DNA of 64,000 nt from Bin87 sp965207585. GTDB taxonomy: Bacteria; Chloroflexota; Dehalococcoidia; Lucifugimonadales; UBA3495. Shown here piece after piece: positions 8,445 to 17,253 of the stretch. The notes beneath the pieces are model-generated. The model worked only from the letters and a program-made list of their open reading frames with translations, had not been told where the DNA came from and ran no database searches. Every line of letters starts with the position of its first letter. Position 1 is the first letter of the stretch. The position numbers were made by a program, and so were the translations under genes. The stretch covers positions 2,170,001 through 2,234,000 of the forward strand of contig CBDBMT010000003.1 in the NCBI GenBank assembly GCA_965207585.1, given 5' to 3'.

Positions 8445-10076
8445 ATGTCGATCACCCAACTCACCCGCAGCGCCGTGTACGGTCAGAATGGCATGGTCTG
8501 CTCCAACTCGCCGCTGGCCGCGGCCGCTGGTCTCCGGGTCTTGCAGGAGGGCGGGACCGCGTTCGACGCCGCCCTGGCCGTTGCGGGGGTGGAATGCGTG
8601 ACCCTGGTGCCGGTGTGCGGTCTGGGCGGCGATTCGTTCATTCTTGCCTACGATGCCAAGAGCGGCCGGGTAACCAACATCAACAGCAGCGGGGTTGCCG
8701 CGTCGGGCGCTGAAGCCGAATACTACCGCAGCCAGGGCCTGGCATTGATGCCGATACAGGGGCCGCACTCGATATCCGTGCCCGGAGAGGCCGCCGCGTG
8801 GGAGACCATGCACCGCAGTTTCGGCACCGTGCCCTTTGCGGACCTGCTGGCCCCCGCCATCCAGTACGCGGAGCGAGGGTTCCCCGTGTCGCCGCGTATC
8901 GCGCGCTCTTTCGCTGGGAACGCCGAGTTGCTGGGGCGCTTCGCCGCTACCGCGGACATCTACCTGTGCAACGGCGGTCGTCCGCCTCGGGTTGGCGAGG
9001 TGCTGGTCAACGGCGACCTGGCGAACACCATCCGCGCAGTGGCCGAGGGCGGCGCCGACGCATTCTATCGAAGCGACCTAACGAGAACCATGGTCGAGGG
9101 TCTCAACAACGCCGGCGCGCTGTTCACCGAGGCTGATTTCGCCGGCCATTACGCCGACGTGGGTGACGCGATCAGCACGACGTACCGAGGTCACACCGTT
9201 TACCAGACCCGGCCGCCGTCCCAGGGATTCATGCTGCTGGAGATGCTGAACATAGTCAGTGGACACGACCTGTCGTCGATGACGCCGAACTCAGCGGACT
9301 CAATACACCTGCTGGTTGAAGCGAAGAAGATCGCGTACTCCGACCGCAACCGCCTCGCCGGCGACCCCAATTTCGTCGATTGGCCCCTGGACGGCCTGCT
9401 GTCGTCAGAGTACGCCGACCTGCGCCGCGAGCAGATCCATCCATTCCAGGCCGGCGATGAAGTCCGTCCCCTGGTCCCGGTGAACGGCCACGGCGATACC
9501 ACCTACTTCTGCGTCGCCGACGGAGAGGGTAACGCAGTCAGCTGGATCCACAGCCTTTCCAACGGGTTCGGTTCCGGCGTAGTCGCTCCCGGCACCGGGG
9601 TGCTGTTCAACAACCGGGCGGGTCGGGGCTTCAGCCTGGAGCCGGACCATCCCAACGTCATCGCGCCGGGCAAGCGCACCATGCACACGCTAAACTGCTA
9701 CCTGACCACCGTGGGCGGTGAGGTTGCAATCGTTGGCGGCACGCCCGGCGGCGACGTCCAGCCGCAGGTTGGCATCCAGATGCTGACCAAATTGATCGAC
9801 GGGGGGCTGCAACCGCAGGACGCCGTTGAATCGCCGCGCTGGCACAGCTTCCCCGGCACTGACCCGGCGACCATCAACCGCGCCGGCGAACTGCGGGTGG
9901 AGGTGGGGATGCCCGACGACACGATCCGGGACCTGGGTCGAATGGGACACAACGTGGTGCAGAACCCGCTGGGTTCCTACCACGGCGTGGTGCAGCTCAT
10001 CGTGCGGGACGGACGCCGCGGGGTATTAGCCGGCGCGTCGGATCCCCGGGGCGATGGGCAGGCGGCGGGGTACTAG
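8445..10076 (+). CDS. Gamma-glutamyltransferase family protein
   Basis: 543 residues, Ntn-hydrolase family that self-cleaves into two subunits and hydrolyses or transfers gamma-glutamyl groups (glutathione and related amides). Features: SNSPLAAAAGLRVLQEGGTAFDAALA near the N terminus, the PGEAAAWETMHRSFGT block, and GHGDTTYFCVADGEGNAVSW with Thr352 as the expected cleavage-site nucleophile, followed by TPGGDVQPQV. No signal peptide, unlike many periplasmic enzymes, so it is probably cytosolic. Its stop overlaps the convergent hpt stop by 3 bases. Confidence 0.9.
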   Translation: MSITQLTRSAVYGQNGMVCSNSPLAAAAGLRVLQEGGTAFDAALAVAGVECVTLVPVCGLGGDSFILAYDAKSGRVTNINSSGVAASGAEAEYYRSQGLALMPIQGPHSISVPGEAAAWETMHRSFGTVPFADLLAPAIQYAERGFPVSPRIARSFAGNAELLGRFAATADIYLCNGGRPPRVGEVLVNGDLANTIRAVAEGGADAFYRSDLTRTMVEGLNNAGALFTEADFAGHYADVGDAISTTYRGHTVYQTRPPSQGFMLLEMLNIVSGHDLSSMTPNSADSIHLLVEAKKIAYSDRNRLAGDPNFVDWPLDGLLSSEYADLRREQIHPFQAGDEVRPLVPVNGHGDTTYFCVADGEGNAVSWIHSLSNGFGSGVVAPGTGVLFNNRAGRGFSLEPDHPNVIAPGKRTMHTLNCYLTTVGGEVAIVGGTPGGDVQPQVGIQMLTKLIDGGLQPQDAVESPRWHSFPGTDPATINRAGELRVEVGMPDDTIRDLGRMGHNVVQNPLGSYHGVVQLIVRDGRRGVLAGASDPRGDGQAAGY

Positions 10077-10606
10077 GCGTCCGGGAAGTAGTAAATGGCC
10101 GGCAGGCCGCGGTAGCGCTCGTCGAAGTCCATGCCGTAGCCGACCACGAAGTGGTTGGGGATGGTGAACCCAACGTAGTCGTACTGGACCTCAACCTCGC
10201 GGCGGTCCGGTTTGTCCAGCAGGGTGCAGTAACGCAGCGAAGCCGGATCGAGGCCCCGGATGTAGTCCTTCACGGCCAGGCAGGTATACCCGGTGTCCGC
10301 GATGTCATCCACGAGGAGAACATGACGGCCGGCTATGTGCCGGGTTTCCAACGTCCCGGTGACACGGACGTCGCCCGTCGATTGAGTGCCGCTGCCATAA
10401 CTGCTGGCACGGATGAATTCCAGGCGATGGACTTCGGCTTCCAACACGCGCATCAAGTCGGCGGTGAAGATCGCCGCGCCCTTGAGGACGCACACAATCA
10501 CCACGCCCGTGGTCGCGTAGTCGCGGTCGATTTCGCGGGCCAGCGTGGCGACGCCAGCCCGCAGCTCGTCCTCGGGGATCAGGACGGCCAGACCGTCACG
10601 TCGCAT
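10073..10606 (-). CDS. hpt: Hypoxanthine phosphoribosyltransferase
   Basis: 177 residues. Purine salvage enzyme making IMP (and GMP) from the base and PRPP. The PRPP-binding motif HVLLVDDIADTGYT is intact, with VCVLKGAAIFTADLMR (pyrophosphate loop), the flexible loop ASSYGSGTQSTGDV, and a C-terminal VGYGMDFDERYRGLPAIYY typical of bacterial HPRT. It follows gyrB by 28 bases on the same strand, so a shared transcript is likely. Confidence 0.95.
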   Translation of the reverse strand: MRRDGLAVLIPEDELRAGVATLAREIDRDYATTGVVIVCVLKGAAIFTADLMRVLEAEVHRLEFIRASSYGSGTQSTGDVRVTGTLETRHIAGRHVLLVDDIADTGYTCLAVKDYIRGLDPASLRYCTLLDKPDRREVEVQYDYVGFTIPNHFVVGYGMDFDERYRGLPAIYYFPDA

Positions 10607-10634
10607 CGCAGTGGCCCCCGAGCCGAAGAGTGAA

Positions 10635-12626
10635 CTAGACGTCCAGGTTCTGGACTTCCGTGGCGTGGCGCTGGATGAAATTCTTGCGCGGGGCGACCTG
10701 CTCGCCCATTAACATGGCAAACACCTCATTCGTGTCCTCAATGCCATCCACGTCGTCGATGTCGTTGATGGTCACTTTCAGCATCTTGCGCGCTGCCGGG
10801 TCCATGGTGGTTTCCCAGAGCTGGTCGGCGTTCATCTCGCCCAGACCCTTGTAGCGCTGGATCGAGGGCTCGGACCGCGCGGTGGACATCCGCTTCATCA
10901 GCGCGTCCTTTTCCTCTTCGGAGTAGGCGTAGGCGATGTTGCGTCCCCGCTGCACGCGGTACAGGGGCGGCTGCGCGATGTATAGGAACCCGCCCTCGAT
11001 GAGCTCGCGCATGCGCCGGTAAAAGTAGGTGAGGATGAGGGTGCGGATGTGCGAGCCGTCCACGTCGGCGTCGGTCATGATGATGATGTGGTGGTAGCGG
11101 AGCTTGGAGATGTCGAAGGCTTCGCCCTCGCCGGTGCCTACCGCCGAGATGATGGCCCGAATTTCCTCGTGGCTCAGAATGCGCTCCACCTTGTCGAGGA
11201 AGCGTTCTACGTTGAGGATCTTGCCCTTAAGCGGCAATATGGCCTGGAACTGGCGGTCCCGGCCCATCTTGGCCGACCCGCCGGCCGATTCGCCCTCCAC
11301 GATGTAGAGTTCCGACTTGGCGGGATCGCGCTCCGCGCAGTCGGCCAGCTTGCCGGGGAGGGAGGTGCCGTCCAGGGCGTTCTTGCGGAGCACCAGGTCG
11401 CGGGCGCGCCGCGCCGCCTCGCGGGCCGCGTGGTTGGTCTGGACCTTCTCGATGACACCCTTGGCCGCAGTGGGGTTTTCCTCAAGGAAGCGGGTGAGAC
11501 CTTCAGACGTCGCTGCTTCCACCCGGCTGCGTATTTCGGGGTTGCTGAGCTTGTTCTTGGTCTGGCCCTCGAATTGCGGGTCACCCAGCTTCACGCTGAT
11601 CACCGCCACCAGTCCGCCGCGGGTATCCTCGCCGCTGAAGGAGTCCTTGGGGTCCTTCAGGAAGTTCTGCTTGCGGGCGTAGTCGTTGAGCACGCGGGTC
11701 AGAGCGGAACGGAAGCCGGCCAGGTGCGTGCCGCCCTCGGGTGTCAGGATGCAGTTGGCGAAGGTGCGCTCGTCGGCGGCGAGGTTGTCGTGGCCGTCGG
11801 TGTGGTGGTACTGGAAGGCCACCTCTACGTCGGCGTCCTCGGCAATGCGCTGGTAGTAGAACGGGTCCGGCATCACGACGTTGCGCTTGCGGTTGATGTT
11901 TTTCACCATGCTGGCGACGCCGGTGTCGAAGAAGAAGCAGCGCTCGATGTCTCCGTTGCGCTCGGCGTCGTGGAACTCGCTGACCAGGCAGATCTCGAGG
12001 CCCTTGTTGAGATACGCGGTCTGCCGGAGCTGGGCCACCAACCGACCGAAATCATAGGTGATCTCCGGGAAGATTTCGGGGTCTGCGTAGTAGGTGACCG
12101 TGGTGCCCTGCTTGCGCACGCGCTGGTGCTGCTGGAGGTCGGTGGTGGGGATGCCTTTGGCGTAGTCCTGGGTATAGCGAACGCCGCCGCGGCACACTTC
12201 GGCGTGGAGTTTGGAGGCCAGGGCGTTCACGACGGAGGCTCCCACGCCGTGGAGGCCGCCAGACACTTTGTAGGCGGCGCCGTCGAACTTGCCGCCGGCG
12301 TGCAGGGTGGTCATCACCGTTTCCAGGCCGGATACCCCGGTATCCGGATGGACGTCAACGGGGATGCCGCGTCCGTTGTCGGAGACGCTGACTGCGCCAT
12401 CTTCGTCGATGCGGACGTCGATGCGGTCGCAGTGGCCGGCCAAAGCCTCGTCCACTGCATTGTCCAGCAACTCTTTGATCAGATGATGGAGGCCATCCAC
12501 TCCGGTGCTGCCGATGTACATTCCCGGCCGCACGCGGACCGCTTCCAATCCTTTCAATACTTGAATATTGTCCGAAGTATATTCGGAGGCTTCTTCTGCA
12601 GGAGGTATCACTATATGTTGAGTCAT
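10635..12626 (-). CDS. gyrB: DNA gyrase subunit B
   Basis: 663 residues. ATPase subunit of the type II topoisomerase that introduces negative supercoils. GHKL ATPase motifs: LIKELLDNAVDEALAGH, DNGRGIPVD, SGGLHGVGASVVNALA. TOPRIM motifs: YIVEGESAGGSAKMGRDR and MTDADVDGSHIRTL. C terminus MGEQVAPRKNFIQRHATEV is gyrase-like. ParE is the alternative; length and tail favour GyrB. An AT-rich 213-base gap lies upstream, with a minus-strand TATAAT at 12726-12731. No gyrA in the window. Confidence 0.93.
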   Translation of the reverse strand: MTQHIVIPPAEEASEYTSDNIQVLKGLEAVRVRPGMYIGSTGVDGLHHLIKELLDNAVDEALAGHCDRIDVRIDEDGAVSVSDNGRGIPVDVHPDTGVSGLETVMTTLHAGGKFDGAAYKVSGGLHGVGASVVNALASKLHAEVCRGGVRYTQDYAKGIPTTDLQQHQRVRKQGTTVTYYADPEIFPEITYDFGRLVAQLRQTAYLNKGLEICLVSEFHDAERNGDIERCFFFDTGVASMVKNINRKRNVVMPDPFYYQRIAEDADVEVAFQYHHTDGHDNLAADERTFANCILTPEGGTHLAGFRSALTRVLNDYARKQNFLKDPKDSFSGEDTRGGLVAVISVKLGDPQFEGQTKNKLSNPEIRSRVEAATSEGLTRFLEENPTAAKGVIEKVQTNHAAREAARRARDLVLRKNALDGTSLPGKLADCAERDPAKSELYIVEGESAGGSAKMGRDRQFQAILPLKGKILNVERFLDKVERILSHEEIRAIISAVGTGEGEAFDISKLRYHHIIIMTDADVDGSHIRTLILTYFYRRMRELIEGGFLYIAQPPLYRVQRGRNIAYAYSEEEKDALMKRMSTARSEPSIQRYKGLGEMNADQLWETTMDPAARKMLKVTINDIDDVDGIEDTNEVFAMLMGEQVAPRKNFIQRHATEVQNLDV

Positions 12627-12839
12627 GCCAAATGGTTTCTCCGGTCCCGAGCTTCTGTCAACGTGAATATGTTGAGGCCATTACTGTAACGCAGTGCAAC
12701 AATGTCCAGTATGCACACCATTAGCATTATATCAAATATGCCGCTTGATTGCCATGCGTCGGATGTCACTAATTCGCGGATTTCAGGAAATCGGCCAACG
12801 ATTTCGGATGCTGTCGGGGTGCATTTGACCGCATTCGCG

Positions 12840-13298
12840 TCAGTCGGAGCGCGGCGCGCCCGGGCCTTCTCCCGGGGGCGCATGGTACCAGTCGCCCGAG
12901 AGCAGGCTGGCAATCGCCAGGCGCATGGGTTCGAACAGCGGCTGGGGCGGCTCACGCAGGGGAAACCAGCCGTACTCGCAAAATGATCCGTCGCTTGCCT
13001 GGGGGACCGGATCCTGGTCGCCAATATCGCCCAGGAACTCTACGTCAACATAGTGACGGCCATAGGCAACAATGTTGCTCAGGCAAAGCACGCGAAGCTC
13101 GCCTACCTGTACGCCCAGCTCTTCCAGAGCTTCCCTGCGGGCGCAATCCTCCAGGGTTTCGCCGAACTCCAGGTGTCCGCCAGCGGAGCCCCACGTCGCC
13201 TCGCCATGGGCTCCCTGCCGCTGGGCCAGGAAGACCTTTCCGGCTCTGACGAATACCACCCCCACACCCACCAGCGGCCTGTCTGCCTGCGTACTCAC
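12840..13298 (-). CDS. NUDIX hydrolase (MutT-like)
   Basis: 152 residues with a complete Nudix box, GGHLEFGETLEDCARREALEELGV (Gx5Ex7REUxEExGU; Arg and three Glu present), on a VGVGVVFVRAGKVFLAQRQGAHGEATWGSAGG scaffold. Such proteins hydrolyse nucleoside diphosphates linked to another group; nucleotide-sugar or 8-oxo-NTP type cannot be decided. The start is GTG. An extended -10 (TGCTATACT) ends 7 bases before it, suggesting a leaderless message. Confidence 0.9.
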   Translation of the reverse strand: MSTQADRPLVGVGVVFVRAGKVFLAQRQGAHGEATWGSAGGHLEFGETLEDCARREALEELGVQVGELRVLCLSNIVAYGRHYVDVEFLGDIGDQDPVPQASDGSFCEYGWFPLREPPQPLFEPMRLAIASLLSGDWYHAPPGEGPGAPRSD

Positions 13299-13304
13299 GG
13301 CCGC

Positions 13305-13313
13305 AGTATAGCA
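13305..13313 (-). promoter_or_regulatory. Extended -10 promoter of the Nudix gene
   Basis: Minus-strand TGCTATACT (TGn plus TATACT). Transcription would start about 6-7 bases downstream, i.e. at or within a base or two of the GTG at 13298, leaving almost no 5' leader. Confidence 0.4.
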
Positions 13314-13424
13314 CGGGGACAGTCACACCTTGATCGAACAGCGTGCGCCGTTGAACTCGGTTGTCGGCCGGGAATGGCGAGTGCTAGACTGCCCTATCCT
13401 GACCGTCCCCGTGAGTATGCGCTG

Positions 13425-14255
13425 ATGTCTACCGAAACCGTCGATGAACTGCCCATTTCCCGCTCCGGCCGGTCCGTATTGGTGGTGTGCGAAACTGCTG
13501 CCCGTCGCGCCGGCGAGCTGGTCCTGGAGCGTTTCCGCACCGACGTGGAGGTCAGCCTGAAGGGCCGGGCAAACGTGGTCACCGACGCCGACCTGGCATC
13601 CGAAAAGCTGATCCTGGACTACGTGACCGGGGAATACCCTGATTTCGGAATACTCTCCGAGGAATCCGATCCCGTTTCCGGCTCGTCGCCGTATACCTGG
13701 GTGGTGGACCCCATCGACGGCACCCGCAATTTCGCGGAAGGGATTCCGCATTTCTGCGTGGTGGTCGCCATAGCAGACGGCGACCAGGTGGTCTGCGGCG
13801 TAACCTACGACCCGGTGCGGGACGAGATGTTTTCGGCGCAGAAAGGACGCGGCGCTACCCTGAACGGACAGCCGATCACCGTTTCCGACCGCGATGACAT
13901 CGACGAGGCGGTGCTGGGTTTCGACCTGGGCTACAACTTCGACCAGGCCAAGCTGTTGCTGGAAATGGCCGCCGGCGTTTGGCCGCGGGTCCAGGGATAC
14001 CGGCTGATGGGTTCCAGCGCGCTCAGCCTGGCCTACGCCGCCTGTGGGCGCATCGACCTGTACTTTCACCACAGCCTGTCGGCATGGGACATCGCATCCG
14101 GCGTGCTGCTGGCGCGGGAAGCGGGAGGCCAGGTGCTGGACCGGGTGACGCTACAGGACGCCACCTTGTTTTCGCCGGGCCTGATCGTGTCCAATCCGGC
14201 GCTGGTGGAGCAGTTCCTGGCCCTGACTGAGGGAACGGCCTGGCGTACGATGTGA
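13425..14255 (+). CDS. Inositol monophosphatase family protein
   Basis: 276 residues. Metal-dependent sugar/nucleotide phosphatase fold. Metal and substrate motifs: ILSEESDP (Glu), WVVDPIDGTRNFAEGIPHF (DPxDGT) and SAWDIASGVLLAREAGG (WD). The ATG 13425 is the first start that begins the family homology; the longer open frame overlaps the Nudix gene antisense. Could act on inositol-1-phosphate, 3'-phosphoadenylate (CysQ-like) or histidinol phosphate; the sequence alone does not decide. Confidence 0.9.
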   Translation: MSTETVDELPISRSGRSVLVVCETAARRAGELVLERFRTDVEVSLKGRANVVTDADLASEKLILDYVTGEYPDFGILSEESDPVSGSSPYTWVVDPIDGTRNFAEGIPHFCVVVAIADGDQVVCGVTYDPVRDEMFSAQKGRGATLNGQPITVSDRDDIDEAVLGFDLGYNFDQAKLLLEMAAGVWPRVQGYRLMGSSALSLAYAACGRIDLYFHHSLSAWDIASGVLLAREAGGQVLDRVTLQDATLFSPGLIVSNPALVEQFLALTEGTAWRTM

Positions 14256-14334
14256 ACGCCGAGCCATACCGCCCGCGCGTATCCAGCGAGGTTTCCGCGC
14301 GGGCTATTGACTGTAGTTTGAAGGAGGGATGTCT

Positions 14335-15447
14335 ATGGTCACGCAGATTTTCGAAATGGTGCGCGAAGTGGGCCGGGTGCCGTCGTCGGAGGTACCGCTG
14401 AGCGCGGCCGAGCAGACCCGCTTCGAACGCATCATGGACGAAGCAGTGATGATTGACGTCCACCAGCACCCCTTCCTGCTGCCGGAGGACATGGACCGAT
14501 TTATTGAGTTCCTGCGCACCAGCCGTTACCAATATGGTTACCAGGCCGTGGAGGCCGGGGGCTGGTCGGCGGTGACCACGGCCAGCGCGTTCAGCGGGTT
14601 CAAGAGCACCACCGACATGTCCTTCATGGAATACGAGGACATCGCCGCCGAGGTCGGCGGGATGCTGGCCGACGTGGCGACGCAGGACAACATCGTGCGG
14701 GTGGGCAACGCGGACGAGATCCTGGCCGCCCGCCAGCAGGGCAAGATCGGATTCCTGCCCACCCTGGAGCACCTGGCCATCGGCAATCGGATCGAGCGGG
14801 TGGACGCGCTGTTCGGCATGGGCGTCCGTCTGGCCGGAATCACCTACAACCGGCGGAACTTCATCGGCGACGGCCAGACGGAGCGCAACCCGGGCGGGCT
14901 CAGCGATTTCGGCGTGGAGGTCGTGCACCGCATGAACGACCTGGGGATGGCGGTGGACCTGTCCCACGCATCGACGCCCACGGCCATGGACGCCATCGAG
15001 ATTTCCCGCGCGCCCACGGTGTTCAGCCACAACGCTTCGTACACGCTGCGGCCCAATGGGCGCACGCGCAAGGACGAGGAGTTGTTGGCCTGCGCCCGCA
15101 ACGGAGGCTTGGTCTGCATCACGGCCGTGCCCAACTCGCTTAGCGACGACCCTGAACAGGACATCGAGTGCGTGCTGGATCACTACGACTACATGGTGAA
15201 CCTGGTGGGTGTCGACCACGTGGGCATCGGCACCGACACCACCGTGGGCGACCACGTGGCTTTCCACCGCGTTCTGCTGGGTCGCGGGCCGGACCAACTG
15301 CCGGCGCCGTATCTCAATGGGCTGGAGTCGCCGGCCGACGGCAAGAACATCGTGCGCGGGCTGATTCGGCGCGGTCACTCCGACGAGGATGTGCTCAAGA
15401 TCGTTGGCGGCAACGCCCTGGACTACTTCCGTCGGGTGATTGGCTAA
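14335..15447 (+). CDS. Membrane-type dipeptidase (peptidase family M19)
   Basis: 370 residues, zinc-dependent renal-dipeptidase family in the amidohydrolase superfamily. Visible: MIDVHQHPF (HxH metal site), LPTLEHLAIGNRIERVDALFGMGVRLAGITYN (bridging Glu), GMAVDLSHAS, PTVFSHN and VDHVGIGTDTT. No signal peptide, so probably cytosolic. AAGGAGGG sits about 7 bases before ATG 14335; the ATG at 14329 is too close to that site. Likely hydrolyses dipeptides or N-acyl amino acids; substrate unknown. Confidence 0.88.
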   Translation: MVTQIFEMVREVGRVPSSEVPLSAAEQTRFERIMDEAVMIDVHQHPFLLPEDMDRFIEFLRTSRYQYGYQAVEAGGWSAVTTASAFSGFKSTTDMSFMEYEDIAAEVGGMLADVATQDNIVRVGNADEILAARQQGKIGFLPTLEHLAIGNRIERVDALFGMGVRLAGITYNRRNFIGDGQTERNPGGLSDFGVEVVHRMNDLGMAVDLSHASTPTAMDAIEISRAPTVFSHNASYTLRPNGRTRKDEELLACARNGGLVCITAVPNSLSDDPEQDIECVLDHYDYMVNLVGVDHVGIGTDTTVGDHVAFHRVLLGRGPDQLPAPYLNGLESPADGKNIVRGLIRRGHSDEDVLKIVGGNALDYFRRVIG

Positions 15448-15479
15448 ACGCGGGCCCGAGCGTCACACCGGGGGGTTAC

Positions 15480-16535
15480 ATGCCTGATGCCAAGAGCTGG
15501 GCGCACCTGGTGGGCAGCGTTCCGTTGCCCGATGCGGAAACGGTGTTCCGCACCGTAAGCGAGGCCTGGGGTCCGCATCTGCGACGCATCTCCGACGGGG
15601 AAACGGGCCGGCGCGGTCGCTGGATCTGGTTCCAGCGGGAGATGCTGGAGCAGCATCCGGCCATGGAACCCGACCCGGATGAGCCGCCCTATGCCCTGTA
15701 CCAATGGGACGGTCAGTTGCTGCGCGAAACTTCGTACATTCGCTTCAGGCCGGGCGTTGACCCGACCTCCGTTGACTTTCCCACCGGGTACGCTGACGCA
15801 GCATTGGAGTCCTTCGATCTGTACACGCGCCTGCAACGCGAGGGCGTGATCCCGGCCGATGCCCGGTTCCAGGTGTCCCTGCCCACGCCCATGGCCACGG
15901 CGTTCATGTACGTCAGCCCGGCGTCGCGTGACGCGTACATCCCCACCTACGAACGGTCGCTGCTGTCCGCGGTGGACGAGATTCTCGTGTCCACGCCGCA
16001 CGACCGGCTGTCCATCCAGTGGGACGTATGCCAGGAGGTGCTGCTGTTCGAGGACTACTTCCCACACCGGCCCCCGGACTACAAGGAGCAGATCTTTGCG
16101 GAGCTGGGGCGGCTGGGCGATGCGATTCCTGAAACCGTGGACCTGGGCTACCACCTGTGCTACGGGTCACCCCGGGACGAGCACCTGGTGATGCCGAAGG
16201 ACATGGGGATCCTGGTTGAGATTGCCAACGGAATCGCCGGCAGACTGGAACGTCGGCTGGACTTCATTCACATGCCCGTACCCCAGGACCGGACGGACCA
16301 AGCGTATTTCCTGCCGCTGGAAGGGCTGAGCGTGTCCGCGGACACTGATCTGATCCTGGGCCTGGTCCACCACAATGATACAGCTGGCGCCCGCGCCCGC
16401 ATCGACGCCGCTCGGGAGTTCGTCAGTGCGTTTGGAGTCGCCAGCGAATGCGGATGGGGTCGCACCGACCCGGCGCGGGTGCCCGGCCTGCTGGAGAGCC
16501 ACTGTAACGCGGTGGAGTACATCAACGCCGGATAA
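15480..16535 (+). CDS. Cobalamin-independent methionine synthase (MetE C-terminal)-like protein
   Basis: 351 residues. Begins PDAKSWAHLVGSVPLPDAETVFRTV with RISDGETGRRGRW, contains IQWDVCQEVLLFED, and ends HNDTAGARARIDAAREFV, ASECGWGRTDPARV. These features match stand-alone MetE/UROD-like proteins, the late Cys lying where MetE binds zinc. Too short for full MetE and lacking the N-terminal folate domain, so it may be a methyltransferase of another pathway. Start ATG 15480 follows a G-run 5 bases upstream; 32 bases separate it from the M19 gene. Confidence 0.7.
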   Translation: MPDAKSWAHLVGSVPLPDAETVFRTVSEAWGPHLRRISDGETGRRGRWIWFQREMLEQHPAMEPDPDEPPYALYQWDGQLLRETSYIRFRPGVDPTSVDFPTGYADAALESFDLYTRLQREGVIPADARFQVSLPTPMATAFMYVSPASRDAYIPTYERSLLSAVDEILVSTPHDRLSIQWDVCQEVLLFEDYFPHRPPDYKEQIFAELGRLGDAIPETVDLGYHLCYGSPRDEHLVMPKDMGILVEIANGIAGRLERRLDFIHMPVPQDRTDQAYFLPLEGLSVSADTDLILGLVHHNDTAGARARIDAAREFVSAFGVASECGWGRTDPARVPGLLESHCNAVEYINAG

Positions 16536-16560
16536 TTGCCGGCTGTCTGAGGGGTTTGAG

Positions 16561-17004
16561 ATGATTCAGCTTACCGAGGAAATGTCGAGCCTGATCAACC
16601 GGGCCCGGGACGACGGCTATCCCTGCATCGTGGGAACCGCGTCGGATGACGGCACGCCCAATTGCGGCTACATCGGCACCGTGCTCACGGTGGGCGACGA
16701 TACGCTGATTTACCGCGACCGCACCGGGCGCAATCCGCTGGAGCACATCGAGGCGAACCCGAAGGTCATCGTGCTGTTCCGCAACGCCGAGCGGGACGCC
16801 GGCTGGAAGTTCCGCTGCACCGCCAGCGTGCACCGCGACGGACAGATCTTCGAGGAGATGACAGATCGCTTGCTGAAATCGGGGTTGGTGAACGAACGCT
16901 ACTTGGAGGGCAGCGTCGGCGCGATTGTAGTGCTGCGCATCGACCAGGTTCTGACCCTGTTCGGAGAACTGTTGCAGGAGCGGGAGCCCGGCTTGCAGTG
17001 GTGA
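16561..17004 (+). CDS. Pyridoxamine 5'-phosphate oxidase-fold flavin-binding protein
   Basis: 147 residues with a split-barrel pattern: YPCIVGTASDDGTPNCGYIGTVLTVGDDTLIYRDRTGRNPLEHIEANPKVIVLF. This is the FMN/F420-binding fold of PNPOx-like proteins. It lacks the C-terminal substrate residues of true PdxH, so it is better read as a general flavin/F420 reductase or binding protein. GGGG precedes ATG 16561. Immediately followed by the convergent tRNA-Ser gene. Confidence 0.85.
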   Translation: MIQLTEEMSSLINRARDDGYPCIVGTASDDGTPNCGYIGTVLTVGDDTLIYRDRTGRNPLEHIEANPKVIVLFRNAERDAGWKFRCTASVHRDGQIFEEMTDRLLKSGLVNERYLEGSVGAIVVLRIDQVLTLFGELLQEREPGLQW

Positions 17005-17021
17005 TGAGGCCATCGGCCGAT

Positions 17022-17109
17022 TGGCGGAGGGAGTGGGATTCGAACCCACGAACCCGTGAGGGTTAACGGTTTTCAAGACCGTCGCAATCGTCCACTCTGC
17101 CATCCCTCC
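17022..17109 (-). tRNA. tRNA-Ser (anticodon UGA)
   Basis: Read on the minus strand. A 7-bp acceptor stem (GGAGGGA/TCCCTCC), discriminator G followed by an encoded CCA (17022-17024), an anticodon loop CTTGAAA giving UGA, a long variable arm (AACCCTCACGGG region) and a T arm with GTGGGTTCGAATCCCAC. The length of 88 and long variable arm are serine-specific. Decodes UCA and related codons. It is not tRNA-Sec, whose anticodon is UCA. Confidence 0.96.
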
Positions 17110-17215
17110 CCAGCGCCGGACATTCATTGTACTGCCACCCGCCCGCAGGCGTACAGACCGCTCGACGACGTGATGACTTGGGCCGTCTCGAAATGGGGTG
17201 CTGGACTCCCACGGC

Positions 17216-17221
17216 TATAAT
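17216..17221 (+). promoter_or_regulatory. TATAAT -10 element of the oxygenase-like gene
   Basis: Perfect TATAAT 32 bases before ATG 17254. No clear -35. Confidence 0.5.
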
Positions 17222-17253
17222 GTCCGGCACAGCATCACCGACGGAGCTCCTCA

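Noticed and set aside
11049..12689. 546-codon plus-strand open frame
   Set aside because: Antisense to gyrB, low-complexity Val/Gly/Leu composition, no family features.
17022..17109. tRNA-Sec
   Set aside because: Long variable arm and UGA anticodon give tRNA-Ser; tRNA-Sec would carry anticodon UCA and a longer acceptor stem.
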